DNA of 34,234 nt, from assembly GCA_003556325.1 (NCBI GenBank), contig PWRF01000193.1, forward strand, positions 1 through 34,234, written 5' to 3'. Below, piece after piece: positions 17,016 through 26,851 of this stretch. This DNA is from Bacteroidales bacterium (lineage in GTDB: Bacteria; Bacteroidota; Bacteroidia; Bacteroidales; UBA7960). Each line of letters starts with the position of its first letter. The first letter of the stretch is position 1. The notes under the pieces are model-generated. The model did not search any database. It had not been told where the DNA came from and was given only the letters and a program-made list of their open reading frames with translations. The position numbers and the translations under genes are program-made.

Positions 17016-18398
17016 TTACTTTTTTCCTTTCAGGGTCTGTCTATCCAGAGCTTTGTTTTTAAGTGTTTCGGTGATCGGTCCCGGGAACCGGTCTATGTCT
17101 CCCGCCCCCATAGTGATGAGAACTTCTATCTCTCTTTTTTCCAGGCATGAAAGCAGGTTTTCCCGCCTGCAATACTCTGCCCTCTCCATGTCGGTCAAAT
17201 CTAGCAAAAAGTGGGCATCTATGCCAGGTACAGGCTCTTCCCGGGCAGGATAGATGTCGAGTAAAACCAGCTCGTCGAGTTCTGCCAGGCTCTGCGCGAA
17301 TTCCTCTGCCAGGTCTTTTGTTCGTGAAAACAGGTGGGGCTGAAAAACGCCCGTGATCTTTTTCCCCGGCCACAACTCCCTGGCAGAACGTATGCATGCC
17401 CTGATCTCCTCCGGGTGGTGGGCATAGTCGTCAACATATACGAGCTGCTCCGTTTGCAGGCATATCTCAAAACGGCGTTTAACCCCAGAAAAACTGACCA
17501 GGCCTTGCAGGATGGCGGCGGAGCTGATGCCTGCCTGATGTGCAAGTGTCGCCGCTGCCAGGGCATTTTCAAGGTTATGACGCCCCGGGTGCTGCAGGGC
17601 CACATGGCCGATGCCGAGTTTTCCGCTGATGCCGGCATGATAGCGGCCCTCTTCAATCCTTATGTCCTCCAGGTAGTAGTCAGCCTTTTCCGCACCATGA
17701 TAGGTATAATGGCTGCAGGATACTTTGCCGAAATCCGCGATGTTCTTTTTGCTTATCAGAACGCCGGAGCCCGGAAGGCGGGATACAAACTCTCTGAAGG
17801 ATTCAAGCATCTCCGCCTTGCTGCCATAAACATCCAGGTGATCGGGGTCAAGCGAGCTGATCAATGCCAGCCGGGGCGAAAGATGCAGGAAAGATCTGTC
17901 AAACTCGTCGGCCTCGGCTATCATCCACCGCGGATCGGGGTCTCCCATGAAATTTGTATTGTAATTGACCGAAATGCCTCCCAGGAATGCCAGGCATGGC
18001 ACTTCTGCAGTTTTCAGTATATGGGTAAGCATGGCTGTGATCGTGGTTTTTCCGTGCGTGCCCGCTACCGCAATGGTTGGGATGCCCGCTGAGATCATAC
18101 CCAGGATCTCGGCTCTTTTCCGAAGAGGGATGCCCTGCCTGGAAAAATGTTCAAAAAGAGCTGTCGTTTTCGGCACAGCAGGCGTGTAAACAACAAGCTG
18201 GGGCTTTACCGGGAGGGTGGCCGGATCGTCGTCGTGACTTACCTGTATGCCCTCCTGCCTAAGCTGCCTGGTGATTGCGGATGCACTTCTGTCGTAGCCG
18301 AAAACACTTGCGCCCCGCTGATGGAAATACCGTGCCAGGGCACTCATGCCAATACCGCCGATGCCAAGAAAACAGATATGTGTCACTTCGTTTATCAT
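17016..18398 (-). CDS. murC: UDP-N-acetylmuramate--L-alanine ligase
   Basis: MurC adds L-alanine to UDP-MurNAc in the cytoplasm with ATP. The N-terminal UDP-binding domain starts HICFLGIGGIGMSALA. The P-loop GTHGKTT lies at residues 113-119. EADEFDRSFLHL, HPGRHNLENALAA, DDYAHHPEEI and FQPHLFSRTKD are all intact, so the enzyme looks active. Length 460 is normal. A 118-base gap separates it from murG, the longest gap between wall genes here, without a promoter I can recognise. Confidence 0.97.
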   Translation of the reverse strand: MINEVTHICFLGIGGIGMSALARYFHQRGASVFGYDRSASAITRQLRQEGIQVSHDDDPATLPVKPQLVVYTPAVPKTTALFEHFSRQGIPLRKRAEILGMISAGIPTIAVAGTHGKTTITAMLTHILKTAEVPCLAFLGGISVNYNTNFMGDPDPRWMIAEADEFDRSFLHLSPRLALISSLDPDHLDVYGSKAEMLESFREFVSRLPGSGVLISKKNIADFGKVSCSHYTYHGAEKADYYLEDIRIEEGRYHAGISGKLGIGHVALQHPGRHNLENALAAATLAHQAGISSAAILQGLVSFSGVKRRFEICLQTEQLVYVDDYAHHPEEIRACIRSARELWPGKKITGVFQPHLFSRTKDLAEEFAQSLAELDELVLLDIYPAREEPVPGIDAHFLLDLTDMERAEYCRRENLLSCLEKREIEVLITMGAGDIDRFPGPITETLKNKALDRQTLKGKK

Positions 18399-18516
18399 CA
18401 GACCAACCGTTGCGTCTTTTTGTCTGTTAATACTATGATGACAGGAACGTCAAAATGTGGAACCCTCAACCGGCAGCCGTTTTGCGAAGGCTTAGGTAAG
18501 GGTTTTCCCTGTCTCT

Positions 18517-19653
18517 TTAATTCGCCAGTCCGGCAGCTATGCCTGCAATTATATCGGCTGCATCGCGATAGCCCATGCCGGCAATCTTTTCTTTGAGTTT
18601 TTGTTTCTTTTCTTCGTCAAAAAGCAAACCTGTAACCACTGATCCGAAATCTTCCATCACATCTTCATCTTTCAGAAGGATGGCTGCGTTATGGTTAACG
18701 AGGGCCAATGCATTTTTTGTCTGATGATCCTCTGCCACATTCGGAGAAGGGATCAGTATGGCCGGTTTCCGGACCAATGCGATTTCGGATACTGCGATAG
18801 CTCCTGCCCGGCTGACTACAACGTCTGCTGCAGCAAAAGCCAGGTCCATGCGGTCGAGGAAGGCGGTTACATGCAGGTTACCAGGATTCACTTCCCGGGC
18901 CAGCCTGCCGGCTTGTTCGATACCCGAGGTCCCTGTTTGCCAGATGACCTGTATTCCTTTGTCAACCAATGATTTCAGATGTTTGCCAACACCCCTGTTG
19001 ATGGATTGTGCGCCCAGGCTGCCGCCGGTGACAAAGAGAATGGGTTTCCCCGCCTTAAAACCAAAATACTTCAGCGCTTCTTCCTCTTTCCCTTCGATGT
19101 CTGTCACATCATGCCGAACCGGGTTTCCGGTCAGGTATATTTTCTCTTTTGGAAAATATTTTTCCATGTTGCTGAATGCTACACAGATCTTGCTTGCCTT
19201 CCTTGCCAGGATACGGTTTGTGATGCCGGGGAAGGAGTTTTGCTCCTGGATCAGGACAGGTACTTTTTGTCCTGATGCAGCCCATAAGAGCGGGCCGCTT
19301 GCATAGCCTCCCACGCCGATGGCCACATCCGGCCTGAACTTTTTTACTATCCTCTTCGATGCCACCAGGCTGCGAATTAGTTTTACGGGCAGCATCAGGT
19401 TCTTCCAGCTTAGCTTTCGCTGCAAACCTGATATATCCAGTCCGATGATATGAAAACCGGCAGCCGGCACTTTTTGCATCTCAAGGCGGTTTTTCGCGCC
19501 TACGAACAATATCTTTGCATTTCTGTCTCTTTTTTTCAAGGCCGTCCCAATGGCAATGGCGGGGAAAACGTGTCCTCCCGTGCCTCCTCCTGCGATGATT
19601 ACCCGGAGCTCTTTTGTATGTATTGTGTCACTTACCATGATCTTTTGTTTCAT
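18517..19653 (-). CDS. murG: UDP-GlcNAc transferase to lipid I (MurG)
   Basis: MurG transfers GlcNAc to lipid I to form lipid II at the inner face of the membrane. The glycine-rich acceptor loop IIAGGGTGGHVFPA, a second loop GGSLGAQSINRG, and the UDP-GlcNAc binding stretch EDHQTKNALAL are present. The ORF-track start gives a roughly 16-residue extension before the first strand; Met6 (MVSDTIHTKELRV) is an alternative. The start lies 14 bases after the ftsW stop, so the two are translated from one message. Confidence 0.97.
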   Translation of the reverse strand: MKQKIMVSDTIHTKELRVIIAGGGTGGHVFPAIAIGTALKKRDRNAKILFVGAKNRLEMQKVPAAGFHIIGLDISGLQRKLSWKNLMLPVKLIRSLVASKRIVKKFRPDVAIGVGGYASGPLLWAASGQKVPVLIQEQNSFPGITNRILARKASKICVAFSNMEKYFPKEKIYLTGNPVRHDVTDIEGKEEEALKYFGFKAGKPILFVTGGSLGAQSINRGVGKHLKSLVDKGIQVIWQTGTSGIEQAGRLAREVNPGNLHVTAFLDRMDLAFAAADVVVSRAGAIAVSEIALVRKPAILIPSPNVAEDHQTKNALALVNHNAAILLKDEDVMEDFGSVVTGLLFDEEKKQKLKEKIAGMGYRDAADIIAGIAAGLAN

Positions 19654-19667
19654 GCATGCGCCGGATA

Positions 19668-20849
19668 TTAATTATTTGCTGACCCCGGAACGTCGGAAAT
19701 GTTTTGTTGAATATTCAGTGAGTTTTTATCTTCCTCCGATGCCCTGCTTACACTCAGAATGATGCCAAGTGAAAGACTGGTAAACCAAAGAGATGTTCCA
19801 CCCATGCTTATTAACGGCAGCGGTTGTCCTGTGATCGGCAGAAGGTTGACTGCCACGGCCATATTGACCATGGCCTGGAAAACGAGGCCGAAGCTTAACC
19901 CTGCGGCCAGCAGTGCCCCGAAAGTGCCGGGGCTCTTATGAGCGATACGTATACCCCGGTAGAGTATGATAAGGTAGAAAAGAAGCACCATAAAGCCGCC
20001 TGCAAGGCCGTATTCTTCAATAATAATAGCATATATAAAATCTGAGTAGGCCTGCGGCAGGTAGTTGCGCTGGGTGGAATTTCCGGGCATCTTCCCTATA
20101 AACCCTCCTGTGGCGATAGCAATTTTTGCCTGGTCCGACTGCCAGGTGTCGCCTTGCTCGTTGCTGATATAGGTGTTGATCCTGTTTTGCCATGTAACTG
20201 CCCTTCCACTCTCAGGCATCGCCATCATCACCGTGATGAAGAGGGCAGCCCCGGCGATACTCAAAGCCGAAAGCGACAGGAGGTACCGCACGCGCACCCT
20301 CGCGATGAACATAAGTACCAGGCAGGTGGTAAACAAAATGGCAGCCGTCGAAAAGTTGGCCGGCAATATTAAGGCACAAACCACTATCACCGGGATCACT
20401 GCTGGTAAGAAAGCGGCATGCAGATCTTTTATGTATTCCTGTTTGCGGGTCAGTATCCTTGCCAGGTACATCACCAGCGCAAGCTTGGCAAAATCTGAAC
20501 TTTGAAATGTGATATTTATGATCGGCAGGGTGATCCACCTGTTGGCCTCGTGGATGGTTGTTCCGCGGAGCAATGTGAAGATAAGCAGGGGGATGGCAAC
20601 AAAGAGGGCCAGCTGGGATATCCTGGAATAGTACTGATATCTTACTTTGTGTGCGAGGTACATCAGTGCCAGTCCAAAAGCAGTGATGATCAGGTGCTTG
20701 AACAGGTAGTACTCCGTATTGCCAGCCCTGAAACGGTATGCCAGGGTGCCGGTAGAGCTGTATACGGCAAGTACCGACACCAGGTACAGAAAGATCACTA
20801 CCACCCAGATGGTTCGGTCTCCTTTGAAGTTTTTAAACATGTTTTGCAT
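19668..20849 (-). CDS. ftsW: Peptidoglycan glycosyltransferase FtsW (SEDS family)
   Basis: FtsW polymerises lipid II into septal glycan, paired with FtsI. It is a 393-residue protein with about ten transmembrane segments. SEDS motifs are present: RWITLP, QSSDFAKLALVMYLAR (the usual QPSE region, here QSSD), the catalytic-site Asp in YLPQAYSDFIYAIIIEEYG, and LPLISMGGTSLWF near the C-terminus. It begins 57 bases after the truncated murD. Met4 is another possible start. Confidence 0.95.
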   Translation of the reverse strand: MQNMFKNFKGDRTIWVVVIFLYLVSVLAVYSSTGTLAYRFRAGNTEYYLFKHLIITAFGLALMYLAHKVRYQYYSRISQLALFVAIPLLIFTLLRGTTIHEANRWITLPIINITFQSSDFAKLALVMYLARILTRKQEYIKDLHAAFLPAVIPVIVVCALILPANFSTAAILFTTCLVLMFIARVRVRYLLSLSALSIAGAALFITVMMAMPESGRAVTWQNRINTYISNEQGDTWQSDQAKIAIATGGFIGKMPGNSTQRNYLPQAYSDFIYAIIIEEYGLAGGFMVLLFYLIILYRGIRIAHKSPGTFGALLAAGLSFGLVFQAMVNMAVAVNLLPITGQPLPLISMGGTSLWFTSLSLGIILSVSRASEEDKNSLNIQQNISDVPGSANN

Positions 20850-20906
20850 ACGGCCCGTTGTGTTTGGTTATGTGGATGGACTGTTGTTTCCGCGGGAAGA
20901 GAGCGG

Positions 20907-21455
20907 TCACAACGCCCGTACTGCTGATTTAAACTGGTTGCCCCTGTCGGCATAGTTTTCAAACAAATCAAAACTCGGACATGCGGGCGACAGAAGAACC
21001 ACATCGCCCGGAAGCCCGCTTTTATAAGCCAGTTCCACGGCGTGGTTCATGTCTTGTGTTTCATAAACAGGGCATTCTGTGTTTTGTATCTGACTCCTGA
21101 GATTGGAACAGTCGGATCCCAGGCAAACGATCGTCTTCACCTTCTTCTCTATCAACGGGAGGACGGCCGAATAATCATTCCCTGCATCCCGGCCACCGGC
21201 AATCCAGATAACGGGCTTCTCCTGCGACTCCAGGGCAAACCAGGCGGCGTTCACGTTGGTGGCCCTGCTGTCGTTAATAAACAAAATGCCACGAACGTGC
21301 AGTACCTCTTCAAGGCGGTGAACCTGGTTCTGAAAGCCGTTAAGACTGTTTTTAATCCCCTCTTTGCGAACATCAAAAAGCCGCGAAGAAATGGTTTTTG
21401 CCATCCCGCTGTAAATGTTTCCGCTTTCTTTCAATGTCTTCTCCAAAAGATCCAT
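20907..21455 (-). CDS. murD: Truncated MurD: C-terminal domain only (UDP-MurNAc-Ala--D-Glu ligase remnant or stand-alone domain)
   Basis: Full MurD is about 440-450 residues with UMP-binding, ATP-binding and C-terminal domains. This ORF has 182 residues and aligns only to the end of the central domain and the C-terminal domain: SGNIYSGMA (usual HNIYNSMA), FINDSRATNVNA, AGGRDAGNDY, LLSPACPSFDLFENYADRGNQF. The N-terminal domain and the GTNGKT P-loop are absent, and only 70 bases separate it from mraY, so nothing is hidden in another frame. Two substrate-contacting lysines of the family are replaced: NDSK reads NDSR (Arg64, E. coli Lys319) and GGxDKG reads GGRDAG (Ala91, E. coli Lys348). Thr66 and Ser156 remain. 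It cannot be a normal ligase alone. It may be a relic, a repurposed domain or an assembly deletion. Its place between mraY and ftsW is the usual murD slot. Confidence 0.88.
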   Translation of the reverse strand: MDLLEKTLKESGNIYSGMAKTISSRLFDVRKEGIKNSLNGFQNQVHRLEEVLHVRGILFINDSRATNVNAAWFALESQEKPVIWIAGGRDAGNDYSAVLPLIEKKVKTIVCLGSDCSNLRSQIQNTECPVYETQDMNHAVELAYKSGLPGDVVLLSPACPSFDLFENYADRGNQFKSAVRAL

Positions 21456-21495
21456 AGTATATTGGTCTGATTTTATTATTCTTACCTTCTGTTTC

Positions 21496-21516
21496 CCGGC
21501 CTTCCTCCCGGGCCGG
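21496..21516. repeat. Short inverted repeat at the mraY-murD junction
   Basis: CCGGCC (21496-21501) and GGCCGG (21511-21516) flank a 9-base spacer in the 70-base gap between mraY and the truncated murD. This is where about 270 codons of murD would normally lie. There is no T-tract, so it is not a terminator. Confidence 0.45.
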
Positions 21517-21525
21517 TTCTTTCTT

Positions 21526-22782
21526 TTACCTTAGTTTTAGCGTTATGACAGAAAAAACTGCCAGGATGATTCCTACAATGAAGAATCGCTGAACTATTTT
21601 AGCCTCGTGCAGCCCTTTCATCTGGAAGTGGTGGTGCAGCGGGGCCATCCGGAAAATCCTCCTGCCCTCACCAAATCGTTTTCGTGTTATTTTAAACCAG
21701 GTTACCTGGATAATTACTGACAGGCTTTCGATGAAGAACACTCCGCATAATATGGGGATCAGTAACTCTTTCCGGATTACGATGGCAAAAACAGCTATGA
21801 TCCCACCCAGTGTGAGGCTGCCGGTGTCGCCCATAAATACCTGCGCAGGATAAGAGTTATACCACAAAAAGCCCACGCAGGCTCCTACGAAGGCGGCAAT
21901 AAAGATGACCAGCTCGCCGGTATGCGGTATATACATTATGTTTAGATAGTCGGCAAACAGCACATTGCCTGATACATAAGCCAGTATGCCCAGGGTAACC
22001 CCGATGATGGCAGAGGTGCCGGTAGCCAACCCGTCCAGGCCGTCGGTAATATTTGCACCGTTGGATACTGCTGTGATGATGAGTATCACTATCGGTATGA
22101 ATACCAGGAAAGCCCATCTTTCGTAGCCTTCTCCCATGAAAGCAAGCAGCCTGGCATAATCAAACTCGTTGTCCTTGAAAAACGGAATTGTCGTTTTTGT
22201 TGATTTTTGGGTTTCCACGGGAAATGGCGAGTCGGGCCTTACGAGCCTGTCCAGTTCGAGCAGCTCATTGGCGGTGACTTGCTCTGTGGGGAAGTCAATT
22301 TTTTCCCTGATCACGACCTCTTCATGGAAATAAAGGGTGGTGCCCACAATGATGCCCAGGGTGATCTGTCCTATGATCTTGAACCGTCCGTGCAAGCCTT
22401 TTTTGTCTTTCCGGAACACCTTGATATAATCATCTATGAAACCGATTGCACAGAGCCATACTGTTGATATCAGCATCAGGATGATATATATGTTGTCGAG
22501 CCTGGCGAACAGCAGGGCAGGGATCACAATGGCCGCGACAATGATCAGGCCTCCCATGGTGGGTGTTCCCTGTTTGCTGATCTGGCCTTCGAGTCCGAGG
22601 TCGCGTATATTCTCGCCCACCTGCTTTTTCTGCAGGAACCTGATGACTCTTTTGCCCGTGATCATGGTTACAAAAAGGGAAACGATCAGTGCCATACCCG
22701 CTCTGAACGAGATATACTGAAACACACCGGTTCCGGGTATGTCATAGGCTTTGTCGAGATATTCGAACAGTGAGTACAGCAT
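21526..22782 (-). CDS. mraY: Phospho-N-acetylmuramoyl-pentapeptide transferase
   Basis: MraY forms lipid I by moving phospho-MurNAc-pentapeptide to undecaprenyl phosphate in the inner membrane. It is a polytopic protein with GTPTMGG (72-78), the catalytic Asp pair in GFIDDYIKV (117-118), [13 protein letters not shown] (about 241-253) and [11 protein letters not shown] near the C-terminus. At 418 residues it is longer than E. coli MraY (360). The extra length is a loop of roughly 60 residues (about 155-215, [11 protein letters not shown] onward), which I believe is usual in Bacteroidota. The start lies two bases after the murE stop codon, implying translational coupling. Confidence 0.97.
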   Translation of the reverse strand: MLYSLFEYLDKAYDIPGTGVFQYISFRAGMALIVSLFVTMITGKRVIRFLQKKQVGENIRDLGLEGQISKQGTPTMGGLIIVAAIVIPALLFARLDNIYIILMLISTVWLCAIGFIDDYIKVFRKDKKGLHGRFKIIGQITLGIIVGTTLYFHEEVVIREKIDFPTEQVTANELLELDRLVRPDSPFPVETQKSTKTTIPFFKDNEFDYARLLAFMGEGYERWAFLVFIPIVILIITAVSNGANITDGLDGLATGTSAIIGVTLGILAYVSGNVLFADYLNIMYIPHTGELVIFIAAFVGACVGFLWYNSYPAQVFMGDTGSLTLGGIIAVFAIVIRKELLIPILCGVFFIESLSVIIQVTWFKITRKRFGEGRRIFRMAPLHHHFQMKGLHEAKIVQRFFIVGIILAVFSVITLKLR

Positions 22783-22784
22783 CT

Positions 22785-24248
22785 TTATTTGTTTAACAGT
22801 TCCTGCAAAATGGCTTTGTCATCAAAAGGGAACTTTTGACCCTGTATTTCCTGGTATTTCTCATGGCCTTTGCCTGCCACCAGTACGATATCGTTCTTCC
22901 GTGCCATAACCCGGGCTATTTTCAGTGCTTCCTCCCTGCCTGTAATTGTTAAATATTTATTTTTCATGGTTGGGTCCACTTCAAGGCCTTTTACCATATC
23001 TGCAATTATCGCATCCGGATCTTCGTATCTTGGGTTGTCGCTTGTGAATATAACCTGGTCGCTGTATTTTGCTGCAATGGTGCCCATCGGCGCCCGTTTT
23101 TCCTTATCCCGGTCGCCTCCGCAACCGACCACCGTGATCAGTTTCTCGTGCTTGCCCCGCAGGCTCTGGATGTTTTCCAGTACATTTTTCAATGCATCAG
23201 GTGTGTGTGCATAATCTACAATCCCCACGATGTTGTCTTTGCCCCTGAAAAAGTCAAAGCGGCCCGGCGGGCCCTCGCAGCTGCTTATGGCGGTGAGCAG
23301 ATCGCCGGGATCCTCACCGAGGATGCGGCCCACACCGTATACGGCCAGCATGTTGTAAGCGTTAAATGCGCCCGTGAGCTTGCACCAGACTTCATGGTTG
23401 TCGATCATCATATGCAGTCCGGAGAAAGTGTTTTCCAGCACCTTTCCCTTGTAATCGGCAATGGCTTTGAGGCTGTAAGTCCTTGTTTTTGCCTTACTGT
23501 TCTGGGTGATGATCATTCCATTTTTATCGTCCAGGTTGGTAAGCGCAAAGGACTTTTTGTCCGGCATTTCAAAAAGCCGCTGCTTTGCCCGCAGGTATTC
23601 CTTGAACCCTTTGTGGTAATCCAGGTGGTCATGGGTAAGGTTGGTGAACACGGCACCGGCGAAATGCAGCCCGTCGACCCGTTTCTGGTCAAGGGCGTGG
23701 GAGCTGACTTCTATAAAGGCAAACTCACAATTCTGCTGCACCATTTCAGAAAGCAGCCTGTTTATGGTTACCGGGTCGGGCGTGGTATGTGTGGTGTCCA
23801 GGTATATATCCCTGATGCGGTTGCCAACAGTGGATATCAGCCCGCACGAATATCCCAGCTTTGTGAACACTTCCCTGAGCAAAAAGGCTACGGTGGTCTT
23901 GCCGTTAGTTCCGGTTACCCCGATCGTTTTGAGTTTTGCGGAAGGGTTGTCATAAAAGTTCGCAGCGGCCACTGCCAGGGCCATTTGGCTGTCATTCACC
24001 TTTATGTAGGTGACATCCGGTTTGGCGGGTACTGGTATCTGCTCGCAAATAACGGCGCTGGCACCTGACCTGATGGCATCGTCAATATAGCGATGACCGT
24101 CGGTAGTATGTCCTTTCACAGCAACAAACAGGGCCCCCTGCTTTACCTGCCGGCTGTCGGCGGTTATTCCGGTAACACTGATCTGGACATCGCCTGAAGT
24201 TTCAACTGTTCCAGCTTTGTAGATGATATTTGAGAGGATGGTGTTCAT
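22785..24248 (-). CDS. murE: UDP-MurNAc-tripeptide ligase, meso-diaminopimelate-adding
   Basis: MurE adds the third stem-peptide residue. The P-loop GTNGKTT is at residues 113-119. Other family motifs are [41 protein letters not shown] and [16 protein letters not shown]. The C-terminal DNPRYEDP contains the DNPR sequence that marks meso-diaminopimelate rather than lysine as substrate. Length 487 is normal. All catalytic motifs look intact, in contrast to the neighbouring murD. It begins 18 bases after ftsI and nearly abuts mraY. Confidence 0.97.
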   Translation of the reverse strand: MNTILSNIIYKAGTVETSGDVQISVTGITADSRQVKQGALFVAVKGHTTDGHRYIDDAIRSGASAVICEQIPVPAKPDVTYIKVNDSQMALAVAAANFYDNPSAKLKTIGVTGTNGKTTVAFLLREVFTKLGYSCGLISTVGNRIRDIYLDTTHTTPDPVTINRLLSEMVQQNCEFAFIEVSSHALDQKRVDGLHFAGAVFTNLTHDHLDYHKGFKEYLRAKQRLFEMPDKKSFALTNLDDKNGMIITQNSKAKTRTYSLKAIADYKGKVLENTFSGLHMMIDNHEVWCKLTGAFNAYNMLAVYGVGRILGEDPGDLLTAISSCEGPPGRFDFFRGKDNIVGIVDYAHTPDALKNVLENIQSLRGKHEKLITVVGCGGDRDKEKRAPMGTIAAKYSDQVIFTSDNPRYEDPDAIIADMVKGLEVDPTMKNKYLTITGREEALKIARVMARKNDIVLVAGKGHEKYQEIQGQKFPFDDKAILQELLNK

Positions 24249-24266
24249 GTGCTGATGGTTTGATGT

Positions 24267-26369
24267 TTATGACAACTCTATTCTAATGACGCTTCCGGGC
24301 CTTACCCTGGTGCCGGCCCGTGGATTTTGCCTGATCACATTTCCCCGGCCCAGGAATAAGACCCTCAGGCCTGCGTTTTCAAGCACATACATGGCGTCGC
24401 TTATCCCCATGCCTTCAACGTCGGGAACCAGGTTCTCGATGTACTCCCTCTCGCGCAGGGTAACTTTTTCCTCCGAGAACCTTGTCTCTACCCAGGTGCT
24501 GTTCACGTCGGAACGGATATCTGCGGCAAATGCCCCATAAATATCTTGTATATCACGGATGTGTGCATTGCGGAAGGCCGGAAGTGTTGCTACGGCAGGT
24601 TCCGGGGGCTTTACGTCAGGCATGAACATTCTTGCCGCGAACATCTTGTCAGCGATCTCCCTGAAGACGGGCGCAGCCACCCCGCTGCCTGTTACGATGA
24701 AGCCACGGGGCCTGCTGATGACCACAATACAGCTGTATTTGGGGTCATGCGCAGGGAAGTAGCCTGCAAAACTCGCCCGGTAACGTACTCCCGGCCCCGC
24801 AAAATATCCCCGTCCCGACTCTGCTACCTGTGCTGTTCCTGTTTTGCCGGCGATGTTGTAATGAGGTGTATGTATGTTTTTGCCGGTGCCGTTCTCAACT
24901 GCACCCTGCAGCATCTGCTGCATGTATTCAATACTTTGCCTGCTTGCAATGGAACGTTCCATAACAGCAGGACGAAACCTCTTCACAGTCCGGCCGCTTT
25001 GCCTTATCTCTTCCACAAACATCGGCTTCATCATCTTTCCGTTGTTGGCGATGGCATTGTAAAAGGCCAGGGTTTGCATGGGGGTCAGCGACACCTCGTA
25101 TCCTATCGACATCCATGGCAACGAAAGCCTTGACCAACCGGTGTCCCCCACATTACGGATAAGAGGGCTGCCTTCTCCTGCTATCTCAATACCCAAAGGT
25201 TTGTCAATGTGCATACCCCGGAGCCTGTCAACAAATCGCTGTGGGTCATCGCGGTATGCCTGGTATATCGTTTGGGACACCCCCACGTTGGAAGATATTT
25301 CAAGTGCTCTCTGGATGCTGATAACGCCATGCTTTTCGTCTCCGACATCCCTCATGCGCCTGCCATAATAAGTCACCTCTCCGTTCAGGGCGTCCACACT
25401 GTCGTATGGGGTCACAAAGCCATCTTCGATAGCGGCCAGCAAGGCGGCCGTTTTGAATGTTGAACCCGGCTCAGCGCTGTGCCCGATAGCATAGTTATAC
25501 GTCTCCTCATAAAGGCCTGTGTGCTCGTTCCTGGTAAGGTTTGAAATGGCCTTGACTTTTCCTGTGGATACTTCCATTACGATGGCCGTGCCGTGATCGG
25601 CCCTGAAGCGCGACAGCTGCCTGCGGAGGGCTTTTTCGGTGATGTCCTGCATCCATATGTTGATCGTGGTAACCAGGTCCTGTCCGTCCTGGGGCTGGAT
25701 CTCATTCTGATCGCTCACCGGCATCCAGGTTCCCCCGCCGGATCGTATTTCCAGCCTTTTCCCCTGGACACCTTCCAGGTAATCCCGGTAAGCACCCTCC
25801 AGGCCAACATATACCCCTTCTCTCTCATAGCCTATGGTGCGTGCGGCAAGGGACCTGTAAGGCATCTCCCTCCTGTTTCCCCGCTCTACGATGAGTCCCC
25901 CGCTGTATTGGCCGAGCCGGAACAGGGGAAAGGCCCTCAGCTGTTGCAGCTCATCCCAGGTTACGCTACGCTTAACAAGGTAATAGCGGTTTTGTGCACG
26001 CCGTGCCTGTACAAGTGCTGAGCGGTACTGTGCCGGGGACCGGTCGCGGAAAAGACGCGACAATTCCAGGGCAAGCGCATCAACTTCCGCGTAAAACAGC
26101 TCATCAGAGGTGACGGCGCTGCTCATATCCATCCGGATGTCAAAAACGGGCACACTGGTAGCGAGAAGCCTGCCATCGTCGGCAAAAATATCCCCTCTTA
26201 CAGCTTCAATGGTAGCATAGCGGGTGCTTGCCCTTCTCGCGCGCTCACGCCAGTAGTCGCCCTCGGCAAGCTGGATATAAAGCACTTTGCCTACCACCAG
26301 CATCCCAAAAAATGCCATCAGGAAGTAGATCAGACGCATCCTCCACAATATGTCGCTTTGATCTTTCAT
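24267..26369 (-). CDS. ftsI: Division-specific penicillin-binding protein (PBP3/FtsI type) with PASTA domain
   Basis: This transpeptidase cross-links septal peptidoglycan in partnership with FtsW. One N-terminal transmembrane helix (about residues 12-33) is followed by the class B dimerisation domain (EAVRGDIFADDGRLLAT). The transpeptidase domain has the nucleophile Ser303 in EPGSTFKT, the SSN motif in EISSNVGVS and KTG at Lys509 in AGKTGTAQ. A single C-terminal PASTA domain (about 635-700, PDVEGMGISDAMYVLENAGL) is present, giving a length of 700. It starts 74 bases after ftsL and is followed by murE after 18 bases. Confidence 0.96.
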   Translation of the reverse strand: MKDQSDILWRMRLIYFLMAFFGMLVVGKVLYIQLAEGDYWRERARRASTRYATIEAVRGDIFADDGRLLATSVPVFDIRMDMSSAVTSDELFYAEVDALALELSRLFRDRSPAQYRSALVQARRAQNRYYLVKRSVTWDELQQLRAFPLFRLGQYSGGLIVERGNRREMPYRSLAARTIGYEREGVYVGLEGAYRDYLEGVQGKRLEIRSGGGTWMPVSDQNEIQPQDGQDLVTTINIWMQDITEKALRRQLSRFRADHGTAIVMEVSTGKVKAISNLTRNEHTGLYEETYNYAIGHSAEPGSTFKTAALLAAIEDGFVTPYDSVDALNGEVTYYGRRMRDVGDEKHGVISIQRALEISSNVGVSQTIYQAYRDDPQRFVDRLRGMHIDKPLGIEIAGEGSPLIRNVGDTGWSRLSLPWMSIGYEVSLTPMQTLAFYNAIANNGKMMKPMFVEEIRQSGRTVKRFRPAVMERSIASRQSIEYMQQMLQGAVENGTGKNIHTPHYNIAGKTGTAQVAESGRGYFAGPGVRYRASFAGYFPAHDPKYSCIVVISRPRGFIVTGSGVAAPVFREIADKMFAARMFMPDVKPPEPAVATLPAFRNAHIRDIQDIYGAFAADIRSDVNSTWVETRFSEEKVTLREREYIENLVPDVEGMGISDAMYVLENAGLRVLFLGRGNVIRQNPRAGTRVRPGSVIRIELS

Positions 26370-26443
26370 CCGTTGTTTTGGTTAAAACCCCACCTTGTTT
26401 GCTTTGCTGTACGCCAGGCCCGGAAACTTCCGGCGTTGAACCT

Positions 26444-26851
26444 TTACCTGATCCAGCCCAAAAGCCTGTCCCTGAAAGTTCTTCTTTTATCAGGTATGAT
26501 CTGCCGGGGTGGTTCAACCGGCTCAACAAACCCTTCTGCCTTAAGCCTGCGCGCCATCTCCGATTGCCGTGTCAGAGACATGTAGGCGGACCGGGTTTGT
26601 ATATATCTGATCCTGAGCTCCGTCATTTCGTGCCGTAACTGCTCAGCCTCCCTTACCTTTCGCTCCGCGTAATAGGTATTGAATATTAAAAACAGAGCCA
26701 TGGCGGACAAAAACAGGATAAATCGCATGGAAGAGGGGTTTGCTCCGCCGGAAAACACACTTCCGTCAAGCAACCCGGACAGGACCCGGGTGAAGCCGTT
26801 GGCAGGTATGCCAATGCTTTTTTTCTTTTCCCTGAAGTGATTAGCTTTCAT
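26444..26851 (-). CDS. ftsL: FtsL-like cell division protein
   Basis: The identification rests on position between rsmH and ftsI plus architecture. A basic cytoplasmic N-terminus (about residues 1-40) is followed by one transmembrane helix (about 42-60, MRFILFLSAMALFLIFNTYY) and a short coiled coil (about 62-100, ERKVREAEQLRHEMTELR). The C-terminal tail is Pro- and Arg-rich. FtsL joins FtsB and FtsQ in the divisome and activates FtsWI. The start codon overlaps the end of rsmH by 11 bases, indicating coupled translation. Primary sequence is poorly conserved in this family, so homology by sequence alone would be weak. Confidence 0.85.
   Translation of the reverse strand: MKANHFREKKKSIGIPANGFTRVLSGLLDGSVFSGGANPSSMRFILFLSAMALFLIFNTYYAERKVREAEQLRHEMTELRIRYIQTRSAYMSLTRQSEMARRLKAEGFVEPVEPPRQIIPDKRRTFRDRLLGWIR

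Noticed and set aside
21456-21525. Frameshifted N-terminal part of murD before the short ORF
   Set aside because: Only 70 bases lie between the mraY stop and the ORF start, too few for about 270 missing residues in any frame.
22155-22325. Inserted extra domain in MraY
   Set aside because: The extra roughly 60 residues seem to be a normal feature of MraY in Bacteroidota, and the catalytic motifs on both sides are intact, so I do not treat it as novel.
23148-24068. Plus-strand ORF of 306 codons opposite murE
   Set aside because: It is entirely antisense to a complete murE with all motifs; no signal of its own.
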